DNA of 64,000 nucleotides from Pholis gunnellus. Lineage: Eukaryota; Chordata; Actinopteri; Perciformes; Pholidae. The stretch's first letter is position 1, and the number at the start of each line of letters is the position of its first letter. The stretch spans positions 20,439,427 to 20,503,426 of the forward strand of contig OU342809.1 in the NCBI GenBank assembly GCA_910591455.2. The letters are read 5' to 3'. Position numbers and translations under genes: made by a program. Under the pieces are notes generated by a model that ran no database searches, had not been told where the DNA came from, and saw only the letters and a list, made by a program, of their open reading frames with translations. Of this stretch, positions 45,412 through 58,924 are shown piece after piece.

Positions 45412-48400
45412 TCTGAAAAAGCATGTGTGTGTTTGTCACGTGTCACCCAGTCCCACACGGAGCGCTCGGTTCCCACACGGTTAAAGAAACGCTGCCCAGA
45501 GGTCGGTTGCCCATTCCCAACCGGCTCACCGTTTCAGCGGCTGGAAATCCCCCTGCGCACAAAGAGGCCAGATATGATACCACAGCACTGCAGGCGAGGG
45601 AGGGAGCTAGGGACAGTATTGATACGGCAAGCACTTTTGTCTGGGAAAATCCTTAAGGGAACGCAACCAATTGTTGTTAATTGTATGGGGCCGCATTCTA
45701 TCCCAAGTGCTGCTGGTATGTGTTACTTGTTTTGAATTGGGGAGACAAGTATACGTGCTGATAATCAGTGCTTGGGTTTTGTTCTCATTTAGGTTTTGGG
45801 GATTGCTCATTTTGTTCAGTTGGGGTTGTATCAATCTTCTGAGGCTCCAATGCATCAACATCGCATGTCCATATTGCTCAGCGTTGGCCTATTTTATTGT
45901 GCACATACACGCGCATCTCTTTTTTAATTTTACCTGCAGGCTTTTGTGCAACCACAGACCTAAATGTGGTTTTGAAGGACAATATAGTGATACCATAGAA
46001 AATTGCCCCTTTCAGTAGCTGTACTGAACGTATACTGTGTCCTTTAGGATCATCGCAAATGTATTGCCTTTTGAAAGCATTGATAGCATAAGAGACATCT
46101 TTTTATTGATAGTCATAAAAGACAGAAAAGTCATTGTAGCCTGAAGTAAAATATCGTCTCCCAAGAGTTCCCACAGTAAACTAAAAGGGTGGCGGCAGGA
46201 TGAGTTGGGGACATTTGCCGATGAGAGGACGCGTGCTGTTCAGTCCTGGTGGTCCTCTAGGGATAGACAAGGTGCATTCCCAGTTAGTCACTGCACTGCG
46301 TAATAGAAAGAGAGAATGAAACCAGAGAGGCAGAGTCCTCCGAGAGATCCACGATGCAGCCACAGAGATGATGTGTTCCCCTGGGCAGCATAATAAAGCT
46401 CTCAGTAGGACGACGTGGTTTGAATGCACTTCAGACGGAGAGGGGGAGAGATGTACGGACCCATATGCATCTACTCACCACATCATATTTCCACAGCTAT
46501 GAATGAGGCCCTCACACAGACAGCCCCCACTGCTGTCAGACAGTCAGAGCCAAAACCTTTCACAACATGTCTTCCACACAATGAAGTGAAAAACTCTTTC
46601 TTGGGTTTGCACCGAGCAGAACCCTTAGGGAGGACAGGGTCTGTCTTCAGGCTGCAAGAGCATAGAGAGCTTCAGAGAGAGCTTTGGAGAAAGAAAGATG
46701 GGTAGCTTTTCTCCGAAATCTGGAGAGCAGTGTCATATTACCCTCAGTCCTTCATGTGGTCTCGAGCTCTTTTTCGAGCAAAAATTGTCTGCTGCAAAAC
46801 TAGTTTTACTTTTGTTTTTTTGTCGCTTTGTTTAGATGAACAATTCAGAAACTGCTGTAGGTCTGATGGTGATGGAGGTTGGAGCGCTCATAAGATCGGT
46901 CTTGTTTAACTGGAACGATCGGCACCGATAGGGTCAGCATTATGTGAGCATGAGAGCTACCATACAGGCTTAACAAAATAAAGCAGCAAGAGAATGTAGC
47001 GCTGTGAACAGGAGGCCAAATAGGCCAGCCACCAGATGAAATGTGCCCCGTTTCTGATTGCAATTAGGTCCATGGCCGAAAGCCAAAGAACTCAAACATA
47101 AATGAGCACAAAACTCTGTTTCTTTAGACGATAACATGCCCAGACTTTGTAATTGCTGCAGTCCAACCTACTGTTTTGTTTACTATGTGTTGTTTGTTCT
47201 TCATTACAAATGAAAAGAAAGTGAAAGATTTTAAAACTTGATAGCTTACCTAGTTTTCTTGTATTAATGAAAATATTTTCATACTATTTAAATCGCTTTG
47301 AAATAAGTATTTTACCCTGAAAGCTGTACCTCTTGTTGGGCATGTTTAATACCAACTTAATTATTAATTAATACATTTTTGAAAATACAATGAACACAAA
47401 AAGAAGTTCTCAAAATGATTGATTGTCACTGTTTCTATTGTCTGTAAACGATGAAAACTAGAGACCATCTTCCAATCGGACCACACACACCTTTCACTTT
47501 AACCACCTTTCATTTTAACGACACACCTGTAGGGTTTCGTTACTGCATCTTACACTGTTGCATCGCTATCTCTGTGACAAACTCTGTCCACAGACATAAA
47601 TATTAACACACTCATCGCTGCTGATAATGAACCACCAATTGGAGATTATTTTCAGATTTCCCCATATTGCACAGCAGTTTTATTACAATTATAAGACATT
47701 GAGTGATTACACATTAATTCAAAATAGGTATGCTTTTTTTTTTTATTTCACTCAGCACTTAACAGGCATTTAGAGGATGATACAAATTGTGTATGTTGAT
47801 GACTCTTACAGTACTCTTTGTTTACCCTCCCCAGGCCAAACTTTTAGGGGAATTTTCAGTCACTAAGCCTATTTAAAGCTGTCATTTGTGTTTTCTGTGG
47901 GCAGGCACAGTCTGTTTTTGACAACATGTGCGTCCATTGTTGTTCCTGATACGTGAAGCACTGTTGTCTGTGGTCTAATTTGGTTAGAGTCGACTAATCT
48001 CAAAAGGGTTACATGCCAGCTGCAGGAGTTAGCAGTCCATGAGTCTGTAATGTGCTGCATGTGCATCACAACCGACTGCAAACTTAAGCGGAAGCGAGTG
48101 TCTACTCTACACTGTCCTCTAGTCTCCTCCCTGCTTCTTCACGCCTTCCCTTGACTGCAATGGGCGATATCTCTGTTTTAGTCCTCCCTCAGTCCTGAGC
48201 TTCATCATCTTCACAGCTGTACCGAACCTTTCTCCTTGTCTCTCTCCCATCTGCAGTTGTCCTCTCGCCTGTCTCCCCACTCCCACACTCCAGTTAGCAA
48301 TCCAGTGGAATCCCCTTTTGATAAGGGGCAAGACATATTGCAAGGCCAGGACACAGGCAGGAAGCCTGGCTAAAACAAGGTACTATTTTGGTTGAGCAGT

Positions 48401-48616
48401 CCCATTGTCCATGGACTGGGGACGGCTCACTGCCTGGGGGAGAGGGTGGAGGCTGACAGAGAGGGGAGGAATGATGTACTGTGAGGACATCGCACTACTA
48501 TGCACGCTCCCGCTCTCTATCCTCCTTCCATCAGCTCTGATCATTCAGAGGGTCCTCTGTCCCCCTTTTCAGTGGTGAACTCATGGCAGTCACACTCTGA
48601 AACATGTGAAAAGGAA

Positions 48617-48630
48617 GGGGGGGGGGGGGG
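48617..48630. repeat. Poly-G run, 14 nt
   Basis: Homopolymer. Confidence 0.92.
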
Positions 48631-49185
48631 CGCTCTGTTATGTAACAGTGCCTTCCCTAACAGGAGCTCCACTCTCTTAAAGATGTAGTGTGGCAGAGGT
48701 GTAACTGAATTTGGACATCAAAAAGCTATTCAAAGAATCGAGGAAGAGATGATGTCAGGCTTTGGTCCCCCTTTTTTATTGTTGTAGTGGACAATCCCTT
48801 TTGTTGTGTGGCTGTAATGATGCCACGTGCTAACAATAACTGCTTTTAGGAAAGGGTGTGATGACACGATGGGAGAAAGGGAATGTCGGCCTTGGACTTT
48901 TTATAAATCGAGATGTAAATATGGAAAGATTTATGTGGAAAGAGAAGAGCCTGTTTGGAAAGAGAGCCTTCGGAAAATAATGTGTTGTCATATCTTTACA
49001 GGCTTGTAGCGGAGTCCCAACCACCCCTTAACTGTAAACAGAGTTTTTAAATACTTGCAATGATAAGTTTCAAAGTAGCTTTCTGTTTCATCTTTAGAAG
49101 TTTATACAGTATGTTACAGCAATTTCCCAGGCAGACTAGTGAGTGTGTGAACTCTGTAACACCACAAGGCCACACAAAGAAACGG

Positions 49186-49201
49186 CACACACACACACAC
49201 A
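49186..49201. repeat. (CA)8 microsatellite
   Basis: Eight CA units. Confidence 0.88.
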
Positions 49202-49777
49202 GACACTAAAAATGGGAGGGGAACCGATGTATGTTACGGGAAACGTGTTCTTGTTTTAGTTTTACTGGTACGCAAGGTCTCATGGCTGCATCCTCCCAAC
49301 TGTCAGAGGCTCTTTTTACTTTAGGTTTGAATCCCTCAGAGACCGCGAGAAGTATCAGCTCAAACAGGTTTTAATGTAAAGCATCCAAATACCCGAACTA
49401 CAGGGGTTCAAATCCTGATGTTCACCTGACTGTGTGCTGTCTGCTCATGCTATCATCAGTCTGGAAAAAGAAAACTAATAACTGCCGTGAATCAACACAG
49501 ACTGCCCGGTTACAACAAGACTGTAAAACTACAGATGATTTCTTTTTTTCTAGTCATATTTCCTGGCATTATTGACTTATCTCAGATGTTTGCAAATGGC
49601 TGTAACATTTAGACATTAAACGCTGGGTAATCGGGACTAAAACAACACAGCAACAAGTCTAAGCTTCTCAGCGTCCGCTCAGAAGGCTGTAAAAACAAAC
49701 AAAATGAAGGTCGTAGTAAATGCTCTGGGCTAGTAGTACGTCATGTGTGGGCCACCGCGTTGAGGAGCATTAAAGGC

Positions 49778-49804
49778 CACACACACACACACACACACAC
49801 ACAC
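49778..49804. repeat. (CA)n microsatellite
   Basis: About thirteen CA units. Confidence 0.92.
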
Positions 49805-50156
49805 GCTCGCTTGCGCATACACACGCAGATGTGGATACACGTACTGTACCTAGAAACAGCAAACGTGTACACTCGTGCACACACTCCTAACACTTGCCCT
49901 CTCAGACTTCAGGGGCCTCCTTTCAGCCTGCATGCACACCCACGCGTTCCTGTTGCTGCACTCGTCTTACTGACTGCTCTAGCTGAGCCACTGAGCCAGC
50001 TGGTGATAACAACACTTCCTCCTCGCTCCCCTCTAGCGCTTTGCTGTTTTGCTCGTACCATCTGCAGCAACTGGCTGGGGCCGAAGCGTCATGTTACCCA
50101 CACAACTGGAGACCCAAAGATCCTGTGGACACACAAGCTGAGTCGAGATCCTGAAA

Positions 50157-50179
50157 ACACACACACACACACACACACA
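50157..50179. repeat. (AC)n microsatellite
   Basis: About eleven AC units. Confidence 0.92.
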
Positions 50180-50825
50180 TCTCGTGGCAGTTACAGTTGT
50201 GGCGGCCATGAGATGTGGCGGCTATGAGAACAGAAAGATGTCCGGGCTGTTAAATGTGCATTTGGACAAAGGTATACAAGGCGGTACCAAATGGCAGAAT
50301 GTTCCTGGATCTAAATACACAAAGAAAGGAATAACATTTCAAAACACTCAGTGTTTAAGTAAGATAGGTATCAGCCAGGAGGAGTTCAGGCAAAGAGAGG
50401 AGGGAGAGAAATAACTGTAGTCTTTTTCAGACAATCGATCCAAAGGTAGGGCACGGTCACGCAAGTGCCTAGCAGTGGAATTGCTGTGATCAGATGAAGG
50501 GGAGGGGAAGTACATTTGTGTTGCTTTCACAGAGTTCCACTTTGGTCAGTGTAGTAAATGTGCATGTCAATATTCACCAATTACCAATCGTCTTGACTTT
50601 GATGACTTTTGAGGGAGCAAAAACCCAAATTTTGCATAATAGTCGTAACAACATCCAGTTTCTGTCCAACCTTGCTCTGCCATAGGAAAAGCACTGCCAA
50701 TAGTCCTCCTCTTTGCATCCATTTTGGGCAGTAGGAAGCAAACCATAAGCAACGGCAGCCACTACACGACCTCAGGCACCAAATAGAATCATCATGCAAA
50801 TGGCAATAAAACGGGACTAGGATCA

Positions 50826-51326
50826 GCTCTGTGAGCCTGTACTTGGATATAGCTTTGCATTGGGCTAAATGCGTGAGTTAGCATGTTCAAAATGACAATG
50901 CTAAATCTTCAGCAGATGATGTTTACCATGTTCTCCATCTTATTTGGCATGCTAACATTTGTTAAGTAGGACAAAAATATAGCTGAAGCTGTGGGAACTT
51001 CAATGTTTTGTCATAAAGCATATTATTTGACATATTAAAAGAAATCCAAAACCTAATTTTAAGGCAATCCATTTCATAATTTTTAAGTAATTTTGCTCAA
51101 TACACCAAATGTCAAACTCCAGTTGGTGCTAGCAGAAAAGTCAGGGGATCCCCAAAGTCATGTGGGACACATCATCTGTAAACCATAGACAACTATTAAT
51201 GTCTTTACAAAATGTGCTAGCAATCCATCCAATCGTTGTTGAGATGTGTATTTCCGGACCACTGTGGCGGACAGATCGACAGACCAACATTGCCAACCAA
51301 AGAGTTATGCCGCTAGCATGGCCAAA
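50826..51326 (+). repeat. Fish interspersed repeat (AGCTCTGTGAGCCTGTACTTG family)
   Basis: Blocks in order: GCTCTGTGAGCCTGTACTTG, GCTAAATGCGTGAGTTAGCATG, here read as GCTAAATG and TTAGCATG, then AATGACAATGCTAA, GATGTTTACCATGTTC, GGCATGCTAACATTTG, AAAAGTCAGGGGATC, CAATCCATCCAATCGTTGTT, GACAGATCGACAGACC and GCCGCTAGCATGGCC. This succession is characteristic of a high-copy repeat that I recognise in percomorph fish. Class unknown to me. The phrase AAAGTCAGGGGATC plus CAATCCATCCAAT normally occurs in internal tandem copies, and here one copy is visible. No protein is encoded. Confidence 0.65.
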
Positions 51327-52479
51327 TATTTTTACTACTGCTCAGACATGAAAGTGCTTATTTTGAGGCTTTAAATATGCAGTGGGTGGCCTTTACTAGA
51401 ATAGAATGATCCTCCAATCAGGGGCAAATTGTTAATGAAAATGATGTCCTGGTAAGCCACAGATGGTGGTGAGGAGGCAGTCGGGGGGAGAGGGAGCATA
51501 GGAGGAGAGTGGGAAGAGAGGAAAGTGTTCTGCCGAGAGGGAGGGCAGGAGTGGCATGTGGCTGGATGGTATCCTTGGGAAAGTTTGCAGCTCACTCTCC
51601 CACTCTCTGGATCTTAGCTGGGGACAAATACCACATGGAGCTGAGAGGAAGCCCGCTGGAGTGTGCAGGGCCACGAGCACACAGGAATGTTTCACTTCAA
51701 ATGGAAAATGTTCACAGCTGTTAGTTAGGCTATCTCTCTCACTCTGTTTCTCCATCTATCTATCCATCTCCCTCTCTCTCTCTCACTGTGTCAGAAGCTT
51801 GCTGCTATGTTTAGCTTCACTCCTCGTGTGCTTGTGATAACTGGTATTTTTAGTTCTGCTGTGGGTCAATTTAGCTTTTTTGTTTGAATTGTGACTTCAA
51901 TATCTATGCAACATACTTGCATGATCAGTTTGCCAGAACGGGAGTCTAAAGGGATTTTTTTCGTCTTGTCCTGAAACTCAGGCTCCTTAAAACATGTTGG
52001 TTATCTTGTCATTACCCAACAGCAAAAGGGCTTTCAGTCCGTTTTGTATCCAAACGCATAGTTTGAAAAATGACCCATTGACGATGTGTGGTACCGGAAG
52101 CCCTTGCCTGACTCAAAAACAAAAATGACAACAACAACACAGGGTTGCCGTCGCCACATCAAGCTGTCTGGAGTCTGATGAATCCGGTTTGGCTGCACAT
52201 GAGTTGGATCTCCACAGTTTTGGGGCTATGTTGGCTGCAAATGAGCCCAGACTCAATGGTTCTGCTGGTTAGAGGCTCTTCCTGCCTGCCACACACATAC
52301 ATGCAAACTATTTGTGTGCGTGGAATTATGTACATCAAAACCATATTGTCTCTCAGAAAGCTAATCCAGGTGTCGGACAACTGATCGAGCCAACCAGCAG
52401 CTGTTTTCGTGCATTCTGACTGAATAGAAGCAACAGTGTTTTTTCTGTTCATTTACAACAAACAGCCATTGGACCAAAA
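51327..52479. other. Non-coding DNA, no gene seen
   Basis: No recognisable gene or transposon. A CT-rich segment lies around 51730-51790. Confidence 0.5.
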
Positions 52480-52860
52480 CTATAAATAAGTAATGTAACT
52501 ATACTTCATCGCAGTAATGCTAAATATTACATTTGATTACTTTTCTAACAAATGTTTTAAATTGAGCTATAAAGCTGGAAAGTCCTAAAAACATAAACCA
52601 GAACCTCACAACAGGTCTCTGCATTGAATTGCATTGATTGTCAAACGTTTATTAAAAGTTCTTCAATATAAATTATGATTGGAACACAGCAACATAATGA
52701 ATGTCATATTCTAGATTTACACTTTTCAACAACATTTTGATTAGCAACTAATTTAATTACATTGTTTTCCCCACCGTAACTGTAATTGATTACATGTATG
52801 TCATTTGGTTTCATTACATTGGTTTTATTTACATTTATTTACTTAACTTTGTTACATGTA
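52480..52860. mobile_element. Possible DNA-transposon-like repeat with GTAAT/ATTAC ends
   Basis: Left side AAGTAATGTAACTATACTTC and ATTACATTTGATTACTTTTC. Right side CTAATTTAATTACATTG and ACTGTAATTGATTACATG. The GTAAT-rich, roughly complementary borders resemble fish repeats with GTAATC/GATTAC ends. No coding capacity and no target duplication found. Confidence 0.35.
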
Positions 52861-55800
52861 ACATAAACTAGACTCATACAGCTCGGGTCAATCTTTTTCT
52901 TAATTCTATAAAGACATTTTATTAAAAGTCTGTTAACTTCACAGTTGCGCCACCTCTAACATGTGCTTGGTATTCAGTCTAAACAAAGACTGAATATAGT
53001 GTTTGTATCTTTGTCACACACAAAAAGTAATTTTGCGCTCACAGTTAATAAGTGGGACGAATACTTGATGTGACTGATGGCTGATCTAAAGCAGTACACA
53101 GGATAACCACTGTAGAAGAAGAAAGCAGGCAAAGCCGGTACTACGTTTGGTCAAACGTTTTGCAGTGACTGTATGCCGTTGTAGTCCAGCCTGTGTTGTT
53201 TTCTATTTGTTCTTCTCATCTTCATGAATACATTGGTTATCCTTCTATCGGCCTGTTTTTGAAGGAGACAGAAAAGGAAGTGATTGGTCCCTTTTTGATC
53301 CAGTGGACGAATTGAGAATCAAGAAGCGTGTTCGACCTCAGTAACATAATTGCGGGTTCATGCATGCCGGAGGCTGGCGCAAGAATCATGCAGCTCTCTT
53401 TGTTTTGAGGTGTGTTTCTAACATTTTCTCCATCTCCATTTATGATGTAAAGTGCTGCTTGCTGCTTGTATGTTTGGGGTGTTGTGATAAACAAATCCAA
53501 TACAACACCCCTAACTACAACCTCAACAATGACCATAGAGAATCTGTTTTATTGGACTGTCTTAAATTGTACAGGTGAACTTAATAAACCGGTCCAGTCC
53601 CTCAGTCTATGGGGAGGAGATGCTCTCATAGTTGTGGGCAATCCTTCAGGTTGTCATCAGCTCATTATTTTTGATTATTTATAATTAGTGCACATCTGCA
53701 GTTTACAGCGCATGTGTTTGGTTTCTTAATGCCTCATGGAAATCTTGTACCTTTTGTGCATACAGTATCAGGATGCAATCGAACCCCCAGCGCCTACCTA
53801 CCCGCCCACTATGTACACACACACAAATACAGTATATATAGACTGTATATATACAACACCACCCACCAAACCACCCACAAACTTACCCAGAGGCTTAAAC
53901 CAGTGTTTTCTTTTTTCTTCTAAAACCACTTCCCTGCCTTTTGCTTGCTCCTGGTGACGACACTCTCTTGGAATTTACTCCTTGTGCTGGCGGTGCTCTC
54001 ATAGAGAGAGAAAGAGAGACTGCCTGTGTTGTTCAGATCTCTCTGTGCTCTGCAGCCACTAACCAGGACCATTTGGTGTCTCCTTTCTCCAAACTCTTTT
54101 CTTTACCCCTCCTGTTCTCTCTTTTGCATTCATTCTCTCAGGTTTTTTTTTTTTATTTCCTTTGCTAGTTCTCCTTCCTGTGCAGGGTTATGGCCATTTT
54201 ATATTATTTGGTTTGAAATCATGCTCTCTGTGAGCATAGGGGCTCCACAGACTCTATTGGGGCTGTAAAAAGGGTTGCTAATTTGTGCTGTGGTGGGGTG
54301 TATTTGCTGAGGTCTGAGGTTTGAGAGTGTTGCTTATCTGTCATTTCATGCCTTTACTGTATGTGTGTCCTCCCATGTGCTTTGAACATGCATCAGTGGA
54401 CGCTGTGCGTGACAACTCTGAGATGTGGCTGATCATGCACGTGTGTGTCCAGATGATGTGTGCGAGAGAGACATGGGGGTCATGCTGCTGGGTCCCCTGG
54501 AAGCCTGTGAAGGGACGGATTCCCCCTCCTCCCTCAACCCCGGCTGGCTCTAGATTGATGGGGGAGGTGTTGCCTCTGCTCACTCATCCATCACATACTT
54601 TATTTGGGTTTTAGACGAAAGGAAAAAGAGAAAAGACAGAATAAAGGAAAAAAAGAAAAAAAGACTTCCAGAAATATCAGAGTTGGGGGGCTGGAGTGTG
54701 GAGAGTTGTGGAGTTGAGTAAGGGGAGGCCCCTTGTCCTGCGTGGCTCTGCTCTCCTGCCCCCCCCCCCCCCCCCCCCCTATTTAAGCAGATGCTGGAAA
54801 AGAAGTCTTACCCTTGTGACCCCCTGCCATTCTCCAGTCCCAGCACTGATAACAAAAGACAGATAAAGCCAAATGGGGGGGCAGATTTAGTGAAGATTAG
54901 GGAGCAGGTTTGCGATTTCCACTGAGGTTTTTGTCATGTGTGAGTGTGCATGCGCGTGTTTATGTGCTCCTGGTAACTCTGTGGTGCCAAAAGCATATTG
55001 TGGGATAGGATGGTCCAAAAGTGGTTGGTGGTCTTTCTCTTGCATCCAGGCAGGGCAGGGTTTAACTGTGTGACAGGACAGTGAGGGCAGACGAGTTTGC
55101 TAAGGCTGACAGGGGAAACAAAGCCTGGACTGCCAGCCTTCGTCTCCTCCCACGAGATGATGAGATTTATGGAGCAACCAGAGGGGTGTAAACTCAGATC
55201 AGACTGCTTTTACCTAGCGCTAAAGTTAAGTCCAACATGTGCTTCTATATGATGGATAAAATAATCCTTATTCTTATTCATCAGAACTTATGTCATATGT
55301 TCAGCACTTATCACTGTAACACCTGATTTGATCAAAGCTTCCGAAAATCTGGCCTACATGTGCACAACAGAGGCCAAGAGGCAGTTCTAATGGGTATCTT
55401 GTTGACATGTTGCCTATGCTATGGGGAGTTTTGCGTCCCAAATCATAAACACATTATCATGAGGTAGAAATGGTTCCCATTTAGACCTGGACATCTGTTG
55501 CTGCACACAGTACATATACAATGACTTACAAGCTCTGCGCTCTGGCCTTTGTCTGAAGTGCCTATAGGAAAGTTGGACTACTCCGAAGGGACTATCGAAT
55601 AAAGAAACCACTGTTTCCTATTAGTGCTGCTGTCGAGCTTGGAGTTGGCCTGTGTAGCTTATGCCAAACTAATACGAGCGGAAAAATCAATAAATAAATA
55701 AACAAATCAAGGAAGTTATTACCTTCTGAAATTACACATTGGCCTCTCTCTGTTTAATGCAGGTCCCTGACAAATGAGCTGTGTTGCTGTTTGTGAATCA

Positions 55801-56614
55801 AAACAAAGACTTTAACCTTTTTTTATATTGTCAGTGATTGAATTCCTTTCCAGCAAAGACACCAAGTCGTGTTTTATTTTCCCACCATGATTATTCACTT
55901 TGCCATATGGCCAAATGAATGAAATAATTCATTTTCCAAATGAAAGCTGCCTTGTCCTAAAGTCGACGTAAACCAGGCTAATTCCCACAGTTTTGTGATG
56001 TAAAAATGTGAAAATGTAGCAAAAAAAAAGGGGACCAGGTTGGCTTATCCATACAGGTTTGGGAGAGACTGTTTGTTTCCTCTGAGAAGCTTTACCAACT
56101 GCAGACCTCATGGTGGAGCCCCCAGAGGCCCTATTTGAATCACAAATGTCTTTCGTTTCTCAATCGTTCACAGGTTTTGGTCAGTTGAGGAATTTTGGGA
56201 CCCATTAAAGCCCGTTGACAATGACTTTCACCCCCGGGGCCACCACAGGGGTCCGCCCCCCTACTGACCTCTCCATTGCTGCCCAGTCATAGCTGCAACG
56301 GTCCGGCTCCTGGGTTCTGATTGGTTCAACAAAGCACCCAAAAAACGCTCAGGGGTCAATGTCTCTTTTCTCTCTGTCGCTCTTTTCCTTCTTGCTGCCT
56401 TGTTCTGGTTCAAGTCGGGGCTTATCAAAGACCACTTCTGTCATGTGGCCAAATCATCTTGACACCCATTTAGCATGCTCATCAGAGGACAGTTATGAAT
56501 ATTCAAGATGGTGCCAGGGGCCAGTGAGAGGCAGAATCCAAGAGATGAGAGTGACAGATGATGGGGGGGGGGGGCTCCAACACAGGGGAGAAAGAGAAAC
56601 AAAGAGGAAGATTA
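52861..56614. other. Non-coding DNA, no gene seen
   Basis: No gene recognised. A poly-C run is at 54759-54779. The segment at about 56190-56530 is GC-richer, complex and repeat-free, including a CCAAT-type ATTGG near 56325. It may be regulatory but nothing proves it. Confidence 0.45.
54759..54779. repeat. Poly-C run, 21 nt
   Basis: Homopolymer. Confidence 0.93.
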
Positions 56615-57905
56615 ATTCAAGGATTCAAGGCTCGTTATTGTAGTTACGCAAAACACAAGGCTAAACAACAAAAATGCAGTTCTAGCCGACACGATAAGGA
56701 CATGACAAAACGATAGGAGCGCATCCCTGTAGTGCATTTTTAGATTTGCATTAGGAGGAATGTAAACAGCAGCAACATAAACAATGGCCAGCATTTCAAC
56801 ATTAAAAACTTGACATCAGGGAAACGTTGTCCATCAACGTTGACTTACTTTGTTTGAGTACCAAGCATCTTTGTACGAGTAAGCATCCTATCGTCCCACT
56901 GGAGTCCTGCGCTCTGTCCTGCGGTCCGCCCGTCAAGTGCAGATTGATTCGGGATGCCGCGATGGAGCCAGGTCTCTGTGATGATGTGTGCACAACAGTT
57001 GCTTAGTTTTATTTCATCCATCTTATTTTCCTCGGATAGAACATCAGCCAGCAGCAGGCTGGGTAGTGGACTAGCCTTAGGTCCTAGCTGGGTCCCGGGG
57101 CGGTCGACTCCGCTTTAAGTGGTGTTGGTCTGGCAGGTCTGGCTGGGTGATCAGAAGATGCCGTGGACGGTGATAATCAAAATTGCATGGTCCGCTGCAC
57201 TTTATGGATGTTGATGACTGTATCTCTGTCTTACGCCATACCTGCTCTAGTAATAAAGATGAAAAGACAACAAATTAAAACAAAAATTTAGCAAAATTCA
57301 TGGGCGCTACCGGCCGCTGCATTCACCTCCAACTTTATTTGGGGTTGTACATGTGAGTGACTGAGCAGGAGGAAGTAGAAACCAATAGTAAACCAAATTG
57401 ATTACAAGCAATATCATTTCAGACCAGAATTCCCTCAATCAAAGTTAGTAATAATCAATGATAAGAAAAAAAGGTATTCTGAAGCATGAATATCAAAGAT
57501 GGTTTAGATAATGAGCATAGGGAGATATTGACTTGGCTAGCCTGAGATGGTCAGACGAGAGCTGACTGTGCATTTACGGGAGGTGTTTCTGGTGGAGTGA
57601 GATGCCGGCACGCTGTAAAGATATTCACTGTTCCAGAACAAGTGACACTTTGCTCTTTGAAGGTGCAACATCCGAAATTGGGAGCATTTTGATTGCAGCT
57701 CAAGGTCTCTCAACATTTTCACGGTGAGCCGGCAACTCTTAGCCAACAGTTCTAACAGCGCTAACAGTGCAGACTACAGAGAAAGTGCTGACAGAGCTCA
57801 CAATGTTACCTGAGAGGGAACCAGAGAGTGGGTGCTACACTTCCGCGACGACGCTGTCGGTCCACTGGCTCCATCATGGCTTCCGGAGATGATCCTCTAC
57901 CTTTC
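56615..57905 (-). mobile_element. LINE 5' half (endonuclease) joined to a 3'-tail-like end
   Basis: On the minus strand a 5' region (about 57905-57240) leads into coding sequence of the apurinic-type endonuclease used by fish Rex1/CR1-supergroup LINEs. It reads PACCWLM then MDEIKLSNCC at about 57060-57000, ITETWLHRGIPNQSALDGRT near 56975-56920, and VYVAAVYIPPNANL near 56780-56740. These are in the expected order: the N-terminal region, the TETW metal-binding Glu and the VYIPP block. The catalytic SDH end and the whole reverse transcriptase are absent. Instead, within about 100 nt the sequence reaches CCTTGAATCCTTGAAT (56615-56630 in complement), the tandem ending typical of such LINE 3' tails. 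I infer an internally deleted copy. Stops and frameshifts make it non-functional. The 5' limit near 57905 is approximate. Confidence 0.68.
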
Positions 57906-57911
57906 TAGCCA

Positions 57912-57943
57912 GTGTGTGTGTGTGTGTGCATGTGTGCGTGTGC

Positions 57944-57977
<34 letters not shown>
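57912..57977. repeat. Interrupted (TG)n microsatellite, 66 nt
   Basis: TG units with CA, CG and GC interruptions in the middle, perfect at the right end. Starts just outside the LINE's 5' end. Confidence 0.93.
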
Positions 57978-58202
57978 CTCCAACAGGTCCGAGAGCCACT
58001 CGTGACCCTTGCTCTGCTTTCTTTACCAGCTGGGTCTATTTTTGTCTGACCAGCGTGCGTCTCTGAAGCTTGAAATTCACTTGTGAATGTATATAAATGT
58101 CTTCAATTATTAACATTTTAATTGTTACTGACTTTGTCTTAACACATGTAAAACAAAACTACTTTTAATTGTTGTCAATATGAAATAATGAGCAAGAGAA
58201 GA

Positions 58203-58205
<3 letters not shown>

Positions 58206-58298
<93 letters not shown>
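58206..58298. repeat. (AC)46 microsatellite, 93 nt
   Basis: Uninterrupted AC run, second longest dinucleotide repeat in the window. Confidence 0.97.
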
Positions 58299-58301
<3 letters not shown>

Positions 58302-58924
58302 TTTGACATTTAAAATGAGTGATCGCAGAGAAAGTTAGAGTACTATGGAAAACCCTTTGGCACTGCTTATGAATCACAAGCTTTTTATGTCCTTGTTGTT
58401 GTCCACTGTTTGGTTATGAATGTATTGGATATTGTGAGAACAAGAGAGCCGAGCCAGGAAGGAGTGAGTTTGTCTGAATGAGCCTGCCTGTCTCATTGAC
58501 ATGGATGTCAAAAACTTCTAGGATCACATCCAAGTTGAGACAAGTGATCATTTGGGCTCTGAGAATGCGGCACTCTTCCAAGCTTTGATGTTTTCCTCTT
58601 TTAAAGATTGTAGATGGAGACAGGAAGGGTTATCAAGGGTGTTGCATCTTCGCAGATTGTCGACATTTGTTGACCAGCATGATGTTTGTGTCGTCGTATT
58701 TTCAGCATATGTTCTGGTTGACATAGTGTGGTTGGAGTTGAATGAATTTGTCTCTTGTCTCAATTGTTAAATTGTTTTTGAAGTCTTAACGACTGAACAG
58801 ATAGAAGGAGCTTCAGTGCGATCAGGAAGTGTGATATGGTGTGACGGGGGGATGTGAGGGTCTAGAGAATCCGCCAGGTGTAGATAGGGATTACTTTTTC
58901 TTTATGTCTGAAACAAAACTACAA
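58299..58924. other. Non-coding DNA, no gene seen
   Basis: Nothing recognised between the AC microsatellite and the following inverted-repeat element. Confidence 0.5.

Larger units (their letters stand above)
44411..50825. other. Non-coding DNA with simple repeats
   Basis: No gene recognised. Simple repeats are listed separately. The open frame at 49745-50227 (plus, 160 codons) begins and ends in CA-repeat translation (Thr-His runs) and is an artefact. Confidence 0.5.

Noticed and set aside
49395..49425. GGGGTTCAAATCCTG, like a tRNA T-arm (B box).
   Set aside because: No A box or cloverleaf could be found upstream at proper spacing.
49745..50227. Open frame of 160 codons, plus.
   Set aside because: Starts and ends in CA-microsatellite translation (Thr-His runs).
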